NCBI GenBank assembly: GCA_027574665.1
Contig: CM050690.1
Coordinates: 34,380,357 to 34,444,356, forward strand
DNA from: Rhynochetos jubatus
Lineage: Eukaryota > Chordata > Aves > Eurypygiformes > Rhynochetidae
DNA length: 64,000 nucleotides
Reading direction: 5' to 3'
A model generated the notes under the pieces. It was not told where the DNA came from. It was given only the letters and a program-made list of their open reading frames with translations, and ran no database searches. How positions within the stretch are numbered: the stretch's first letter is position 1; every line of letters begins with the position of its first letter. Positions 12,153 through 26,226 of the stretch are shown one piece after another. The position numbers and the translations under genes are program-made.

Positions 12153-15100
12153 TTCTTATTGAAAAGAAAGGAGGCAGCAGAAGCTTGTAATTTTGTTGTA
12201 AACCCTCATTATTTTCACTCATATAAAAGCAGAAAGAATGTAGAGCTAGGCTCCCCACTATTATTGAAGTAAGCGGGCCTAAGTTTCCAAAAAAGATCAA
12301 CAAGGGGTTTAAACCTTTCCTCTAACCATGTGAGTTCTTCTAGTACAATTCAATAACGCAGTGAAATATCTGCTGTGGGAGCACGGGCAGTTCATGCAAG
12401 ACCCCTTTTCTCCTCAGTGCACACGTGTGCCTTCTTCCCAAAAAGCTGGGGAAAGCCCGCAGTGCTGCGAAGCGGCATTGTGTGCATGTGTCTGTCTTCC
12501 ATTCATGTTGATGAAGCAAAAGATTAATAAATTACTGTAATATTTCCAGGTAAATGACAGCGTAGTACCGACAGGCCCTATCCAAAGACTGTTTCCCTGG
12601 TGCACAGTGTGTGTTTGGAACAAGATGTATACAAAGGGCCGATGCAGAATACAAAGTGCACTGTGTCAAGATCATACATGACAAACAGAATGTTCATAAA
12701 ATAACTGTTCGTTAAACTATCCGTTTTAACATAACGCATTGTGACAGAAGCTCGTCTGAGGCAAAGTCCCGAGGGAGAGGCAAGACCACTGGAAACAGTA
12801 CTGCGGCTGTCTCATGGTCAGCGATGGGGACAGAGGACAGCAGAGAGTCACCTCTGTGACAAGCAGACACACAAATCAGAGCGCGAGCTCTTCTACTGGA
12901 CAGACCCGATTGGAGTTCTATGTCTGGAGCCTTTTTTAGTGCAAAGGCAGCAGATGTAGTTAAAGCATTTTGATAAATCCAAAATGAAGTCTTTCAATTT
13001 ATTTCAGTTTTAGTTTTATGTAATGGCACTGAAATTCTAAAAAAGGGGTTGAACAAAACATTTCATTCATGAACAAAACACTTGTATTTTTTCACCCATC
13101 CAGCTTCATGACAACCTTTTAAAAACCTTTGGAGTTACATTATGACATAACTTGTGAGCTGTTATGACAGCTCCTGATCCTCAAACCAGCCCATTCAGAG
13201 CTAGCTTGGACCCTGTGGTGTACAGAAACCCATGGTAGACCCAAGATGACATGACGTGAGGCATAGAGGAGGCCAGCAAAGACACTCAAAGGCAGATGTG
13301 ATGTGATGAAAATGGCAGGCAAGGACAGAGCTGCAGCATGGCCAAGATCCTGTGCCTAGGGGGGTCTTTGGGGGTGGAGCATAAGGAGGCAGCAGGGACC
13401 GAAGCAGGAGGAGAGGAAGGCCGCAACAACCACTTTGCCTGAGGAGAGAAAAAGAGAAAGAAGATACCTCTTACAGTGTGAAGGAAGTTACAGGAGCTGA
13501 GGCATAGCCCCAGGGGCTACAAGTCAAGCAAAGAGCCAATCTACAAGCAAAGCAGAAGATGGGTATCAAGATACCATTCAAGTCATGAACCTTGGTGAGG
13601 TAAAGAAATGGTGGTGACATCAGCAGTAGCAAAGGAAGAGGTGAGAGAAAAAGTGATAGCATGGGATCTCTGTGCAGATGGCATGACCCATCGGTGTGCT
13701 TAGTCCAGTGACAGGGAAACTGCATCATCCTAATAGTCAAAGCCAGAGGAAAAATAAGATGTTCACAGTAATCTGGGCAGGAATGTGCATGCAGTCTTCT
13801 CCTAATAGTTGCTTACTGGTTAATCCTGCAGTTTATTACAGGCCCCACAAAACTGTAAAAAGATGCTAGCTATCTAGGTGAAAAAAAAGTCTGTCTTGAA
13901 ATCTTTGTGAGACACTACCTCCCTTAAAAATACATGCATTCCCATGCCATTCTTTTCTCTAAAGTAACAGTGGTAATTTCAAGAGGTTTAAATTTGCGTG
14001 AAAAGAAAGGTAAAATTAATCTCAGTATCTCCAGCCCATAACTAAGGGAGTAATGAAATGGACACATGGCGTTGCTAGGACCGATGGGTGTCCAGGTGTT
14101 CTGGGCAAGCCCAGAATCCACATGCTCTGATGTGGTGATGCTCAGACACGCATGCTGCCCCAGTAACAAGTTACGCAGAATTATTATGAAGTGCTGGAGA
14201 CTTGCCACGTTGAATATGTAAAAACTGAAAAGGTGTATTTTCTCAAAGTTTGTATTTGCATATTTTCAAACTTAGGTAAATGTGTATGCCAGTGAGTATG
14301 TGTACGGCTTTGAGATCACCGTCTGCAGTAGGAGACTGAAGGGTTGCTGGATTGGAAAATACACGTTTCTTTGTCCCCTTTCCAGCTTTTCACATAATTC
14401 TTCTCTAATAGTCTCCTTCCACGAAAACTCTGACAGAAAATTTTCCAAATATTTCAGTCCAACCTATCTTCACAGCAGCATTTTGTACAGGTCTAGCCAA
14501 AATGCACATTTCCCAATGGAATTTTACTCCTTTAAATCCCTGGCCAGTCCTCTAACCATGAAGGAGTTAACTCCAGCCTCGTTTCTGTTTCTTAATTCCA
14601 TTTCAGAGAAAATGTTAATCCTTTAATTATATAGCATGTTCAACCGACAAAATTACTTTCCTATTGTTGAAAAGTTCCTTGTTATACTGAAGGTTTTTGA
14701 TTAAACATGGCCATGGGGAAAACATATAGATTCACTATTGAGATGATTTTTAATATAAAAATTCAAGGGAACATACAATCCTCTTTAAGGGGACTATTAT
14801 GTAGCCACAGTGGTTTCCCACTATGCAAAACTAACTTCCTCTCTTCCTGGAACTGTAAAGCCTCTGCCCTCAGAGGTATAAAGGGGAATTTTCAATTACA
14901 CGCAGGAATTTAGCTTTTCATGCCTTGTGCCCCTCTAAGAATACGAGGTCCTCCCTCCTGATAGTAAAGTTACAAGGGGCTTCCAACAGAGGAACACATC
15001 CCTCTGAGGACAGGCGTCAGGGAAGCAGGTGGCAGACAGCATTGCATACAGCTTGCTGAAATCCTGATTAAGACAATAATGGCATGCAATAAAAGTCAGA

Positions 15101-18100
15101 TTGCATGCAGCACAGAGCGATGGCAAAAATGTCATGTTACCACGCCGGGGCTTCAGGAACAGCTAGCAGAAGTCATTGGGCATTTTTGATTCGTTACAAA
15201 GGGCTACAGATGAGAACAACTGGTGACATGAAATACTGTCTGCAGCAGAAACTGAAGTTACCTGCCCATCATTTCTTAATCCTGCTTGCAGGGTAATCAG
15301 ATCAGACCTCTGCTACCCCAGGATCTTACCGAGTCTTGTTTGGTAATGTTGTCCAACCATTTGAGCTTGATTATCCTCTTAAAGCTAAGAGCCCAGAATT
15401 GGGTGAGGCAGCACAAAAATGTAAGCCACAAGAAATATTTATTTGCAACTGGTCAGTTTTGTGAAAAATAATGATGACTTTCCTACTGGGCATGAACAGA
15501 TACTCAGTTTCCAGATTATTAGCTCTCATAGTATGTTCTAACTGGTGGAAAATTGATTTAAAAGCTCCTACTGTCTAATCTTATTACATAGGGTTGATTG
15601 TGTTTCACACTAATAAGATAAGAGGTTAGGACATTAATCTACTGTAAACTAAATGCTCCTATGAAATGTGATAGAAGAGATGATAAAGAACTTGCTTTGC
15701 TGCACTGCAGCTGACGTGTATCGCACGCTGCGCTTGCTAATGAACACTAAGTCACAGACCGTATTATCTGTGCTTTAAAATTACTATTCATGCTCCTGGA
15801 CTTCTCCTTCAAAATTTAGGGACAGATCCCTGAGAATACCAAAAATGTCATTAAAAACTAATACAACTTGGAACATCTCTGTGCGGCGTACACGTTCATG
15901 ACCTATCAGAGGGACACGTCTTGAGTAACGACAAAGGCGGAGAGGGAATAAAGGTGACAGGACAAAGCGAGCTGCATGTGCTTTGGAGCTTGGTTTCTGG
16001 CAGCACGAATGTCTGATCACTGCTGAGGTATATATCAGACCTAGTATTGCACTAGGCCTGAATTCATTAGTTACACACAGATGTGCATTGTGCAAACACA
16101 AGCGCTGCTCTCCTCTCTGACTCAAAACCGGCACCTTTTATTTCACGCTTTTTGGAATGAATAGGAGATTGCCTCATGGGTAAAGAGCGGAGGTAAACCG
16201 AGATGGATTATTAGCATTCAGTTCTTTGCAGACTTGAGAACAACTTAAAAACCAGGATTAGCTCGTCTAGATGTTGCTTGGGACAGTGGTGCTGGGAGGC
16301 CAAAATAAGGCTGGCAAAACTCTTTGAGCTCCTTGGACTGGCAGTCACTCTGCAGGTGCACAATACTACTATTGATCCCATCTGAAACGATTCTAATAAT
16401 TACAAATCCCCATAATATCTCTTTGAAGAATAATCATAGGATTTAAATGACAGGTGCAATGAAAATAACATCATTTTCTAATTAAACAGAACAAGTAGGA
16501 TTTATTGTTCTGAAGTTTCTGGTAATGCTTTACTCATCAGTGAGATTTTGTTTTATCAACATGTAGCTCACCGAAGCAACCTGCGCCACCATTAAAAACC
16601 CTCATTCCTTTGTCCTTGTAAATGATGCAGCTACAAGTATATTGGACACAATTCAGATTGAGTGTGGTCTAGAAATCAGAACTGTGCTTCTTGTTCTTAA
16701 AAACAAGAATTCCCCATGTGGATGTTAACTACAGTCCCTAGAAATGGGCCAAAAATGAGTTTCCAGATGTCACAGCAATACGTTGCGTAACTTGGTCGAC
16801 ACCAAACACGGGGCAGAGCCACAGCCCTTCTGATGTCCTCTTCAACATGTTCCAGACGAGAAAAGAGAACTACAAGCTGGTGTCGAAAGGCACCTTTTCT
16901 CCAGAAAAATAAAGCAGAGTTCCTCAGCAGTGCATAGCTTTCCATCATCTGCTTGCCATGTCCTGCAAGAGCGGGGCACCGCCGGGGGAGAAGCTGGAGC
17001 TCAGGTTGAGACCACGTGCAGAGTGCCTAGGGAAGAGAGCTGTCCTGGGACGGAAACTCTGCTAGCAGGTGCAGAACAGAGAGGGTGGAAAAGGGCTGTA
17101 CGTGAGCGAAGGGTTTGTGTCAGCCCCTGCCCAGGTGAGGGTTCGTGGGGGTACAAGGTCTTCCCTTCCGGTCACAGCAGCCAGACCAGAGCACATCAGT
17201 ACATACTCAGGACAGTCACACATTTTGACACTATAACGCTCAGGCCCATTTAAGGACATCTTTTGCTGCTCACCAGTAACATGAATTGGGATAAAGAGAA
17301 ATAAAGTTGCCACAACCAGAGGAAAGAAATCCAATCTTTTGACTAGTGCCTTAAAAATCAAATCCACTAAAGCTCATACCAACGCTTTCTTACCACACCA
17401 GCGGAGCAGGCACCCAGATTCCAACTGTCTTATGTGGTACTCATTATATCTGCCTGCTACAGCTTGACTTTATTGCTTTGAAAACATGTAAACCTCTTCT
17501 TGCTACATAAGTAAGCAAACCTTGGACAGCATTACCCAGGGTGAAAGGAAGGGAACGGCTTAGTGGCTAACCTTAGCACGAAACCAAAAGCCTGCAGTGC
17601 AGAGCAAACAAACTCCGTGGTCGGGGACCGTCAGTCAGATTGCTGGTGGACAAGCAACTCTTAAAAAGTAATCCCCATCTCAGAATAACCCTCACTTATA
17701 CTCTTAGGAGTTCACAAACTCCTGTGGCTGGGGAGCTGTGGTAAGCAACCCTGCCAGCAGCGTTTGGGGTGGCTGCACCCCGGTAGCAGGCATGTGCTTC
17801 CTGCCACCTAGAGGAATCCCAGAAGGTTCCCCACCGCTGGAAAATCCCTGGTACTGGGATTTCACCTCTGAATTCACCCTGCCATTCCTTCCTTGTGAAC
17901 AGCACCTCGGCGGCTGGTACAAAAACCAGCCACTTCTGCCACCACCAGCCCCAGGCTCCCTGCGGAGGAGACATAAACTGCCAAGGAGAAGCTTTCCAGG
18001 CACCAAAGAATTTCTAACCTCAGCAGCAGTGCCAGGAAATAGGCCCTAATCCCAGGCAATTAAGTTTACAAGAAATAGGCAGCCTGTGGGGGGACATTTA

Positions 18101-21100
18101 AGTGTGGCCGGCAAGGTTTGTGTGGAGATTCATTCATGCTCCTCACCGCTCCAGCTCCCCAGAGGTCCGCCATGCAGAATGAGCTACATGACTTCTAAAT
18201 CTGGACACACCTGCTCTTTTCCTGTGTGCCACCAGGCTAAATCAGCCATCTACCACAAGGAAGAAAAAGAGGGCCAGTTTCATAAGGCACCTAGACGGGT
18301 TACCGGGGAGGAGTCCGTGTTCGGCAGCAGCAGTGACGCAAGAAGCCAAATAGCAGACCTGGGGGGTAGATTTCCCATTAGTTAATGGGGCCTCCACAAT
18401 GTTTTTCTGACATGCACCCAAATCCACATGTAAATCCACGGTGGTGGAGTCAGGGCATCCTGCCTCCTAGGTGCTGATAAGAAGGATTTGACTCCGTCCC
18501 GTCACTGCTTGCAGAAAGCAGAGCCTCTGCAGAAAGGGTGTGCCCATCTGCCATTACAATGGCCAGCGGTAATTCCCTGCTGCGTGTAATTCAAACGCCA
18601 GCTGAGTCCTGGCATGTCAGGTGCATAGGTGTTTCAAATGAGATAACCAGGTGGCTGCGTGCACTGATGCTGCAACCCACAGGAGGAGCGGGCGGCGTTT
18701 GGCCATGTGGGCTGTGACTGGACACAACTGGAGGCCCAAAACAGAGTGAGGGGACTCGGGATGGCAGTAGGGGTGTGCAGCTAGAGCTATGCAGGCATGG
18801 AGACTGGGCATAAGGATTTTTGGAAGCCAGTGGGCTAGCTGGGGTGGGAGCTGGGACCAAGACAGGGCCTGGCTGGGCCAGCAGTGAGACATGTGTGAGC
18901 AGAAAGGAACAGAAGACGACTAAGGAAAACAGAGCGGAAAACTAATTCATGGACAGGGTGAGGGAAAGCCCCTCTCAGGACACCTCTCTTCCCACAGCAG
19001 CAGGTCCCACTGGCCTCTTCAGCAGAATGGTGAGCTGCAAGGCCTGCTGCTGAACCTCCTCTGCTGGCAAACCTGCTGGGACAAGGTGAGCGGGAATAAG
19101 GTCATCACGAAGCCAAGGGGAGACTCGCAGCTGCAGGGGCAGAGGATATGCACACTTTCTTCAGAGTCCCGAGAATAACCCCGTTTCTTCTTGTCCCACC
19201 ATTCCTCAGCTGGATTTCATCTTCCCCCAGCACAGGCTCCAGGCAGGAGAGGACAACCCAACACTGCGATCAGGTACTTTGTTAGCAAAACTGTTTTTTG
19301 AGCACTTAGGGGCATAGGTTTTTTAACCAGAAGGAGCTTTTCAGCTTTGCAACAAAGCTCCAGGGTCTGCTGTTACAGTCTCCCCAAATGGCCCCAACAG
19401 TAAACACCCAGTTTCTTAACACTCCCAGTATATGCTATTTGGAGAAGTTTTGAAGCAGAAGGTGAAGCTGTTTGGATCTAGCCTTAAGTGAGATACAGAA
19501 GGTAATTTGCCTAAGAAGAGGACTCATGCCACCGACTAGCAACAACTGTTAATCATTAGGTTTGACACCCAGGAACGGACTCAGAAAGAAACAAGATTTT
19601 ATAAAAGGGAGACTTCACCGGTTGGTCAAGGTTAGTTCCAAAGGACTGGTAGCTTAAAAGGAGTAAAACCCAAGAAAGTGGTTTAGATATGAAAGATGAC
19701 TACTGAGACTCAGAAAATGTATGTACCACCAAATAAGAAAGGAAACCAGAGAGACAAGAGACATCAAAGTAACTAGATACCTGCAGGGTTCTTTGAGGAA
19801 AAGGCAAAGTCTTCAGAATTTAGAAATCTGACACAGATTAAGTCAATGAAGAAGAATATAGAGTAGGATCTAAGAGAGGAAAGGATTAAACTGGATTTTG
19901 CATGGCAAATAGCATAAGGCTTAAAAACAAACAGTACCAGATCACTTAGGGGTGTGTACCTGAATCAGTGAACCTGTGAAATAAATGGGAGAGGTCTGAT
20001 GACTAGGCAAGCTATAAAGGGTAATTACGGGAGATGAAGACACTGATGAGAAGCTGTGCAATTTCTTTGCATTAATCTTCAGTGCTAAAGGTATTGGCAG
20101 AGCTCTTTACTGGTAATAACAGTGAAACATCTGCAAAGATGGAGGTGGCAGAAAAAAACGCAGGAGTAAATTTATCATCTGAACAGTTCTAACGACGGAC
20201 ATAGGAGGTTTATGATGGAGATCAGGAATCAAGGAGTCAAACAGGCAACAAAAATAGCAGTTACTGTCCCATAGGTAGGAAAGTAGATAATATATAGGTT
20301 TTGAGGCCACAAATAATGAAGCATCTTAATCCTAGTCATAAACATCTGCATTATATCACTGCTAGTACAATTAGAGACGGTTTGCTTCTTTCTCTGTGCA
20401 TTTAGAAGCCTGAGTCTGGATTTCTTCTCAGTGCAAGCGTAATTCTGGTTCATGAGCATGACGTGACCACATTATGGAGGCAGGCCTTCCCAGAAGGGGC
20501 AAGGACCCTCCTCAGGCTGCACGTTCCTGGAGCCCATCACCCTCTTCGCGACATTGATGAGGCCTCAGCGTTTGAGTCTGTTCTTCCTCGGGCTGAAAGA
20601 AAACAAAGGACATTCTACATTAAAATTGTCAGAGAGAGAAAACTTGTAAAAGAATGTCATATTTTTTGTATTAAATTTTTCTCCCCTCTCACCATTCTCA
20701 GTTTTTCTCTAAGTCCTAGGGGTTTTATTTATTATTTACTTAGTGTTTTATTTTCAATTTTTTGATCAGTTCATCTTTATTTTCCTGTTTCTGCCTCTCT
20801 TTCTCTCCCCTGCCAGCCTGGGCTAAACACAGTATGACCTAAAGTGTAGGGAGGTCCACGTTTATTTTCACATGCCAGGGATTATATATTTAAAACTCTG
20901 GATATCATCACAATCATGTGTATCCTGGAATAGTATGCTAAAGAGCAGTTCTAAGATTAATAAAACTCTCAGGCATATGATTGTATCACAACAGATTGAG
21001 GTTTTTTTCTGTCTATAAACCAATATTGCTCTATATTTTTGTTTCATTCACATGTTTTATTTGAGGTTTTAAATACAAAGTAATTTCTTTTTCGGTGCGA

Positions 21101-23765
21101 AAGAAAAAGATGGAGGCCTCTTTCCGTAGGACTAAGAAAGTGTTTAAAGAAAACAGATTTCAAACCTAAAACACAGCAGCTGAATTCTACTCTTTTCTCA
21201 CCTGCAGTCAAATGACAGCATTTTTGATTTCTTCTTCTGCAGACCTATCATCTGTCTAGTATTGAGAGATGGCAGTCTCAGATGTGAAACTCCTCACTTG
21301 GTGAGGAAACTCCTCACCCAAATCCCCCAGCTCTCTTTTTGGTGGTATTAAATTGGAGTTCAGTTGGAGCAGGAAATGTTTCCATAAGTGAGACATGTCC
21401 TATTTTTCCTCTTTGCAAAGTCTGGTATAGTAATAATAGATAATTGATAAAACGTCCCACACTCACTGTCCTTCCCTGGACTCATTTAGTGCTCTGACAC
21501 TAACATCACTCAGGCAGTGGTCCGTGGGGCCACACTTGCACTTCCTTGCTCTCTGCTGCACGACCCACCCTGGGACAATGTTCCGAGCTGGGTTCTCAGA
21601 CTTGCGATCCCCAATTCCCACCCCGATTTCTGGCTCGCTTTCTTCTCAGCTAACTATTACGTATCTATCTAGCCCCGCAATCTCTCCATCACTCGCGTTG
21701 GCTGTGAAGCCGCCTGCGTAACCCAGTACTGCTGTCAGTCGGGCTCGTTCAAAACAAATCCTCCTGGACCAGCCTTCCTAAAGTGGTTTGGAGCCTAACT
21801 TCATTTATGCTACAGCTCAGTGCAAGCCGGCGGCAACATGCTTTTGTGCAAACAGTAATGCAGTTGCACAGACAGGAGCTGTGCTAATGTGCTTATCTGC
21901 GTGGGCCTCCAGCATCTCGTGTGAGCCTCCCAGCTGGGCAGCAGCCAGCAACGGCAGGGGCAATCGGGTGTTCCCCCTCTGCCTTCACTTTGAGTGCAGC
22001 CAGAGAGGGGGACCTGGGCACAGTTTAAGCTTTCCAGCCCAAACCAGGGCTTGGTGTCTCTTTCTCAGCAGCCATGTTTCCGAGGAGCAATCCTTCTCTG
22101 ATAGCCAGCATCGAAACCCATGACTTGGTTCTGTGGGCTTTAGGGAGGTTTGTCATCACACCCACATAAAATCCCAAAATGTCAGAGGAACAAAAGGACG
22201 CAAACAGCAAGAGCGTTCTCATGCCTCCGTTCCAAGCATGCAGTTCCCATTCACAGCTCTGGATCTGAAAGGTCCCTGGCAAACGTCCTTTTCACATTTT
22301 ACACCCCCCGATTATGGGTGTGGGCGTGTGTGTGTGTTACTGCTAATACCCAGCGAGAGCCCATTTTTGTTGGATGAGAGAAGCCTGCTGAACTGATATT
22401 TTGGAAGCCATCATGTGATGTTAGCCAAACGCTAACATTATTTTTCTTCACCCACATACATACTGCTGGGAGCTAGAAAAGGAAGCAGCTGCCTGCTGCT
22501 GCTGTAGCTGTGCCAGGCTGGCACAGCAGCGCTTGCAGCCTGCCATCGGTTCCCACCAGCACGCAGGTAGCAACAAGCACGCATAATTCACATTTCTGTC
22601 TGAAGAACAAATTGAGCCCAGCAGTTTTGAGGCTTTTGGCAAAATTCTCTTGCACCCCTTGGTTTATTTGCTGAATTAGAAATACACTCGAAGAAAGATC
22701 CTCAACTTAGCATGAAATCCGTAAGAGACTTCAAGACCCTTGTGTGCGTGTATTTCAGGGTAAAAGCTTTTCATCGAAATTGAAATATCACCCAATGACT
22801 CCAGTGGGGTGACCTCTCTCCTTACCAAATTATTAATGTATTTTTCTGTTCTACTTTTAGTTCAGCCAGGTATATTTTGGGTTGGCAAGGTTACACGGAA
22901 TTTACTGTCCTCAACGCCGTAATTTTTCTGAAGTGAGTGATTTACTGGGAGCATCTAGAGATGCCAGCTATTGTTTTCTCTTCTTCTCACCTGCAAAAAA
23001 TGTTTGAATAACAAACAAACAAAGACATTTTCCCCACAATTGCTAATGCATCCGGCTCACCTGGTGTTTGTATTCCTGACACAATTCCTTTGTTGTGTCG
23101 CTTCTGAGCAGGATATTTTCAGAAATTGGACAACAGGAAGCAATTTAGCGAGGTTTCTCCCAAGAGCTCAAAGATTGGAACACAGCTTTTTAATGGCTTT
23201 AAGAAGATAATTTCTACATATCAATCATGGTGACATGTCTTTCTAGCAGAGAGTGTTAATAGTCCATAAGGTTCCAATTTGTTGTTAATTTTTTTTAAAT
23301 CCTTTACAAAACAAACAATTAATTTGGAAATAGTTGTGGGTAGCAAACAACCTATCCAAGAGAACATCTTACCTAAGACAACCAACTGAAAATGTGAACA
23401 AAAGAAGAAATTATTTCAATCTTCAGTTCTTTAGTAGCACATTTGGGAAAGCAGGAAAGCATAAGCCCCAACTGCTGTCAGTAACAAATGGGGTATGAAA
23501 CAGCTGAACACCATATTTTAGGACAGATTTTTCTGCTCACTTTTGCAGCCACGGGCCAAGCTCTGAGCAGACACGGTCAGTCAGAGCCTCCACTCATATA
23601 AATCAGCCTGGTTCCAGTCAAATCACCAGAGCTGTCCCATGACACCGTAGAAGAGATCAGGTACCTCATAAACATGTACTTCAAGCGTGAGATTATTGTG
23701 TGCTATGAGTTTTGAAGGACAGGGAGGAACGTTTTAGGGACGGGGAGGGAAGGGCAAAGCAATTG
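12153..23765. other. Long non-coding stretch, mostly unique
   Basis: I see no supportable gene, RNA gene or full-length transposon. Moderately GC-rich patches occur at 17700-18060, 18590-19260 and 21520-22280. Their opposite-strand overlapping frames (for example 17738-18049 + against 17704-18006 -) show no domain, splice structure or promoter. A short GT run lies at about 22318-22338. Confidence 0.5.
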
Positions 23766-23886
23766 TAGAATAGAATAGAATAGAATAGAATAGAATAGAA
23801 TAGAATAGAATAGAATAGAATAGAATAGAATAGAATAGAATAGAATAGAATAGAATAGAATAGAATAGAATAGAATAGAATAGAAT
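23766..23886 (+). repeat. (TAGAA)n microsatellite, about 24 units
   Basis: Perfect tandem TAGAA pentamers run for about 120 bp with no interruption I can see. The opposite-strand frame with ILFYS repeats is only the translation of this array. A perfect array of this length is expected to be length-polymorphic. Confidence 0.98.
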
Positions 23887-24956
23887 AAACATCTTCCAAA
23901 TTCTCAGGTTTACAAGTCCTTCCTTCAGGTTGGACTTCCACGTTTCACGTCCATCCCATGCAATTGCAGTGGAGGTGGCTCTGTAAGTGCTTCTTCCCTA
24001 GAAACCTTCTGGGACCACTTTGCTCACTCTGCACTATGGATTATGAGAAAGGGGTTAGCTGTTCCCTGCAGCACTGTCCTGTAGTTACAGCAGCACAACT
24101 CCACTGACTTCCAAAGAGCAGCATCAGGTTTACACTGGCCTAGGATGGGCGTGAGGGTAAGATTAAAATAATGGTTTGGTTTATTTATATTAAGCCATTT
24201 CTGTACCCAGGGACTGCTCCAGGGCAAAGCATCTAGAAATGTTACTGTGTTATATATTACGTTCACAAAGGGGTGCATAACGCGTGCAGGCTGGGCGAGG
24301 GAGCAAAGCGAAGCAGATCCTCCGGTGCATGCATGAACCTGGGGACTGGCTTTCCTTGGTGCATGTTGCAGCCAGGAGCTGAAGGAGCACAGTGATTTGC
24401 CAGCTTGGTTCCCAGGGGTTTATAAATGAAGGTGAAGCCTACCAACCATAGGTCTGGGTCTAAGTGTCAAATGCTTTCTCATAGTTTTTCCCTTAGCAAA
24501 ATCAGCTCTTAAGCCATTTTTACATTTCCATTTAGATAGTGATCTATCATATTCTCAAGCCTGTGGAAGGGCTTCGGTTGTCTTGGTTAAGGGTTGGATC
24601 ATGCCTTTAACAACGCATCTATGAGGAAAAGTTTGGGGGAAAAAGAAAGCAGAGGTAGAGACAGGAAAAAAAAATTAAGTTTTGTTGGGTTTTCCCTTGT
24701 AGCTTTGAAATTTAAAAAAAAAAAAATTACCTTCAAGAGCAGATAATGTTTCTCTTTTCAAAACTAGGGTTTGGCACAGGCTCGGAGAAGGGAGCAATGG
24801 GGGATGGCAATGTCAGTGATGACGCCAAGGGTCCCATGCACATGCTGCTGCACTTTGAAATCCTTCTCCAGCTGACAGGACACCAAGGGACACTCTTGTA
24901 AGTCTTGTTCGGCTGACAATTGGTAAAAATGGAATGCTGTGACAGGACAGTGACAC
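23887..24956. other. Non-coding, unique sequence
   Basis: No gene is supportable. Homopolymeric A runs occur at about 24666-24675 and 24713-24727. Confidence 0.55.
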
Positions 24957-25440
24957 ATAGAGTCATGGAACCATAGAATCGTTTAGGTCTGAAAAGACCC
25001 TTAATATCATCTAGTCTAACCATTAACCAAACACTGCCAAGTCCACCCCTGAACCATGTCCCCAGGCACCTCGTCCACACTTCTCTTAAACACCTCCAGG
25101 GGTGGTGACTCAACCCCCGCCCTGGGCAGCCCATTCCAGGGCCTGACAGTCCGTGTTGTTACTGGGAGCTGGCCTGACCCACGTGCCGGACCTTGCACTG
25201 GTGCTTGTGGAGCTTCACGAGGTCGGCACAGACACACCCGTGGCGGCTGCCCAGGTCCCCCTTCCCTCCAGCATCTCCACAGCACCACTCAGCTTGGGGT
25301 CGTCCACAAACCTGCTGAGGGTGCACCCGATGCCACTGCCTGTGTCACTGGTGAACTTATTCAACAGTACTGGTCCCAGTACAAACCCTTGAGGGACACC
25401 ACACCTTACTGGTTTCCACTTGGAAATCCAGTCATTACTG
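24957..25440 (-). mobile_element. CR1 LINE 3' fragment
   Basis: The antisense CR1 3' end starts with AGTCATGGAACCATAGAATCG, continues through GTCTGAAAAGACCCTTAAT, and then the ACCATGTCCCCAGGCACCTCG block. The right part reads GGTCCCAGTACAAACCCTTG and TGAGGGACACCACACCTTAC, which belong to the non-coding end of this CR1 group. The right edge is approximate. It directly abuts the GC-rich island holding the candidate gene. Confidence 0.85.
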
Positions 25441-25499
25441 TAACTCTTCTTCCAACCCTTCGGTTAACCCTCTCCCTGCCCATGGAGAGCTGGCAAAGC

Positions 25500-25773
25500 T
25501 GCTGGGGGCGGGATGGAACGCTGGGAGCCCCAACTAGATACCAGCCTAGATACGGCCGTCTCCAGGCTCCCCAGACACAATAAACGACCCCCACACGGAG
25601 CTGACCCGGGCACTGTGGCACCTGCCTTCTGGCCCCTGGCCCCCCCGCGTCCCCTCTACTGCAGCCGCTCGCCTCCCCCAAAACCTTCTCGGCCAGAGGT
25701 ACGGACCGGGATCGACCCCAGCAGCGCAGGGACGCGCTCTGGGCACACTGACAGCCGGAGCGCCCCGGCGGCG
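25500..25773 (+). promoter_or_regulatory. GC-rich 5' flank of the candidate gene at 25774
   Basis: GC content and CpG density rise sharply from about 25500, unlike the AT-rich surroundings, and stay high to about 27300. No TATA box is evident, which is usual for CpG-island promoters. The ATG at 25774 sits in a strong context (GGCGGCGATGG). The promoter role is inferred from composition and from the downstream gene model. No transcription start can be assigned. Confidence 0.4.
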
Positions 25774-25798
25774 ATGGCACCGCCGGCACCGCCAGCAG
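25774..25798 (+). CDS. Candidate first coding exon of unrecognised gene (MAPPAPPA + G)
   Basis: This small exon has an ATG in near-ideal context (purine at -3, G at +4) and eight codons rich in Ala/Pro. It ends at a good donor, CAG|GTACGG (GT at 25799). One base (G) is left over. Joined to the acceptor CCCGTGCAG at 26226 it keeps exactly the reading frame of the long open frame downstream, giving a Gly at the junction. The intron would be 428 bp. The agreement of start context, donor, acceptor and phase is why I prefer this over a start inside exon 2. Another GT at about 25955 could also serve as a donor. No homologue is recognised. Confidence 0.4.
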
Positions 25799-26226
25799 GT
25801 ACGGCCTCGCCACCTGCCCCAGCACTGCCGCCCCGCCGGCTCCTCCAGCCCCCCAGGGTCCCCTGTCTCCCCGCCGCCCCCTCCCCGCCGGCACCGCCAG
25901 CACCCCTGACCCCTGCGGCCGTGGCACGGAGGCCCGGCGAGGCCCGGCGAGCGGGTACCTGCCGCCGCCCGGGCAAGGCCTGCCCAGGAGACGTGACTGA
26001 CAGATCGGCCCCAGCGGCCCGGGGCCGCCTCTCCCGCTTCACCTCCCGGGGGTGGAAGCCCACCCCACCGGCACCGCGGCTCACCCCGGGGGGACCGTCC
26101 CTGCCACACGCTGCCCGCTGACCTGGCGCCGAGCAGGGCACGTCCCTGCTCAGGACCGGCTCGGCGGGTGCCCCGCGAGACTCCCCCCGGCCCCCTGCCC
26201 AGCGTGGCTCCCTCTCACCCGTGCAG

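Noticed and set aside
17704..18049. Three overlapping ~100-codon frames in a GC-rich patch
   Set aside because: Opposite-strand overlap, no domain, no CpG-island promoter.
23693..23941. Minus-strand frame with ILFYS repeats
   Set aside because: It is the translation of the (TAGAA)n array.
25546..26141. Minus-strand frames of 161-187 codons over the GC-rich island
   Set aside because: They are antisense shadows in GC-rich DNA. The + strand has the matching start, splice sites and poly(A) signal.
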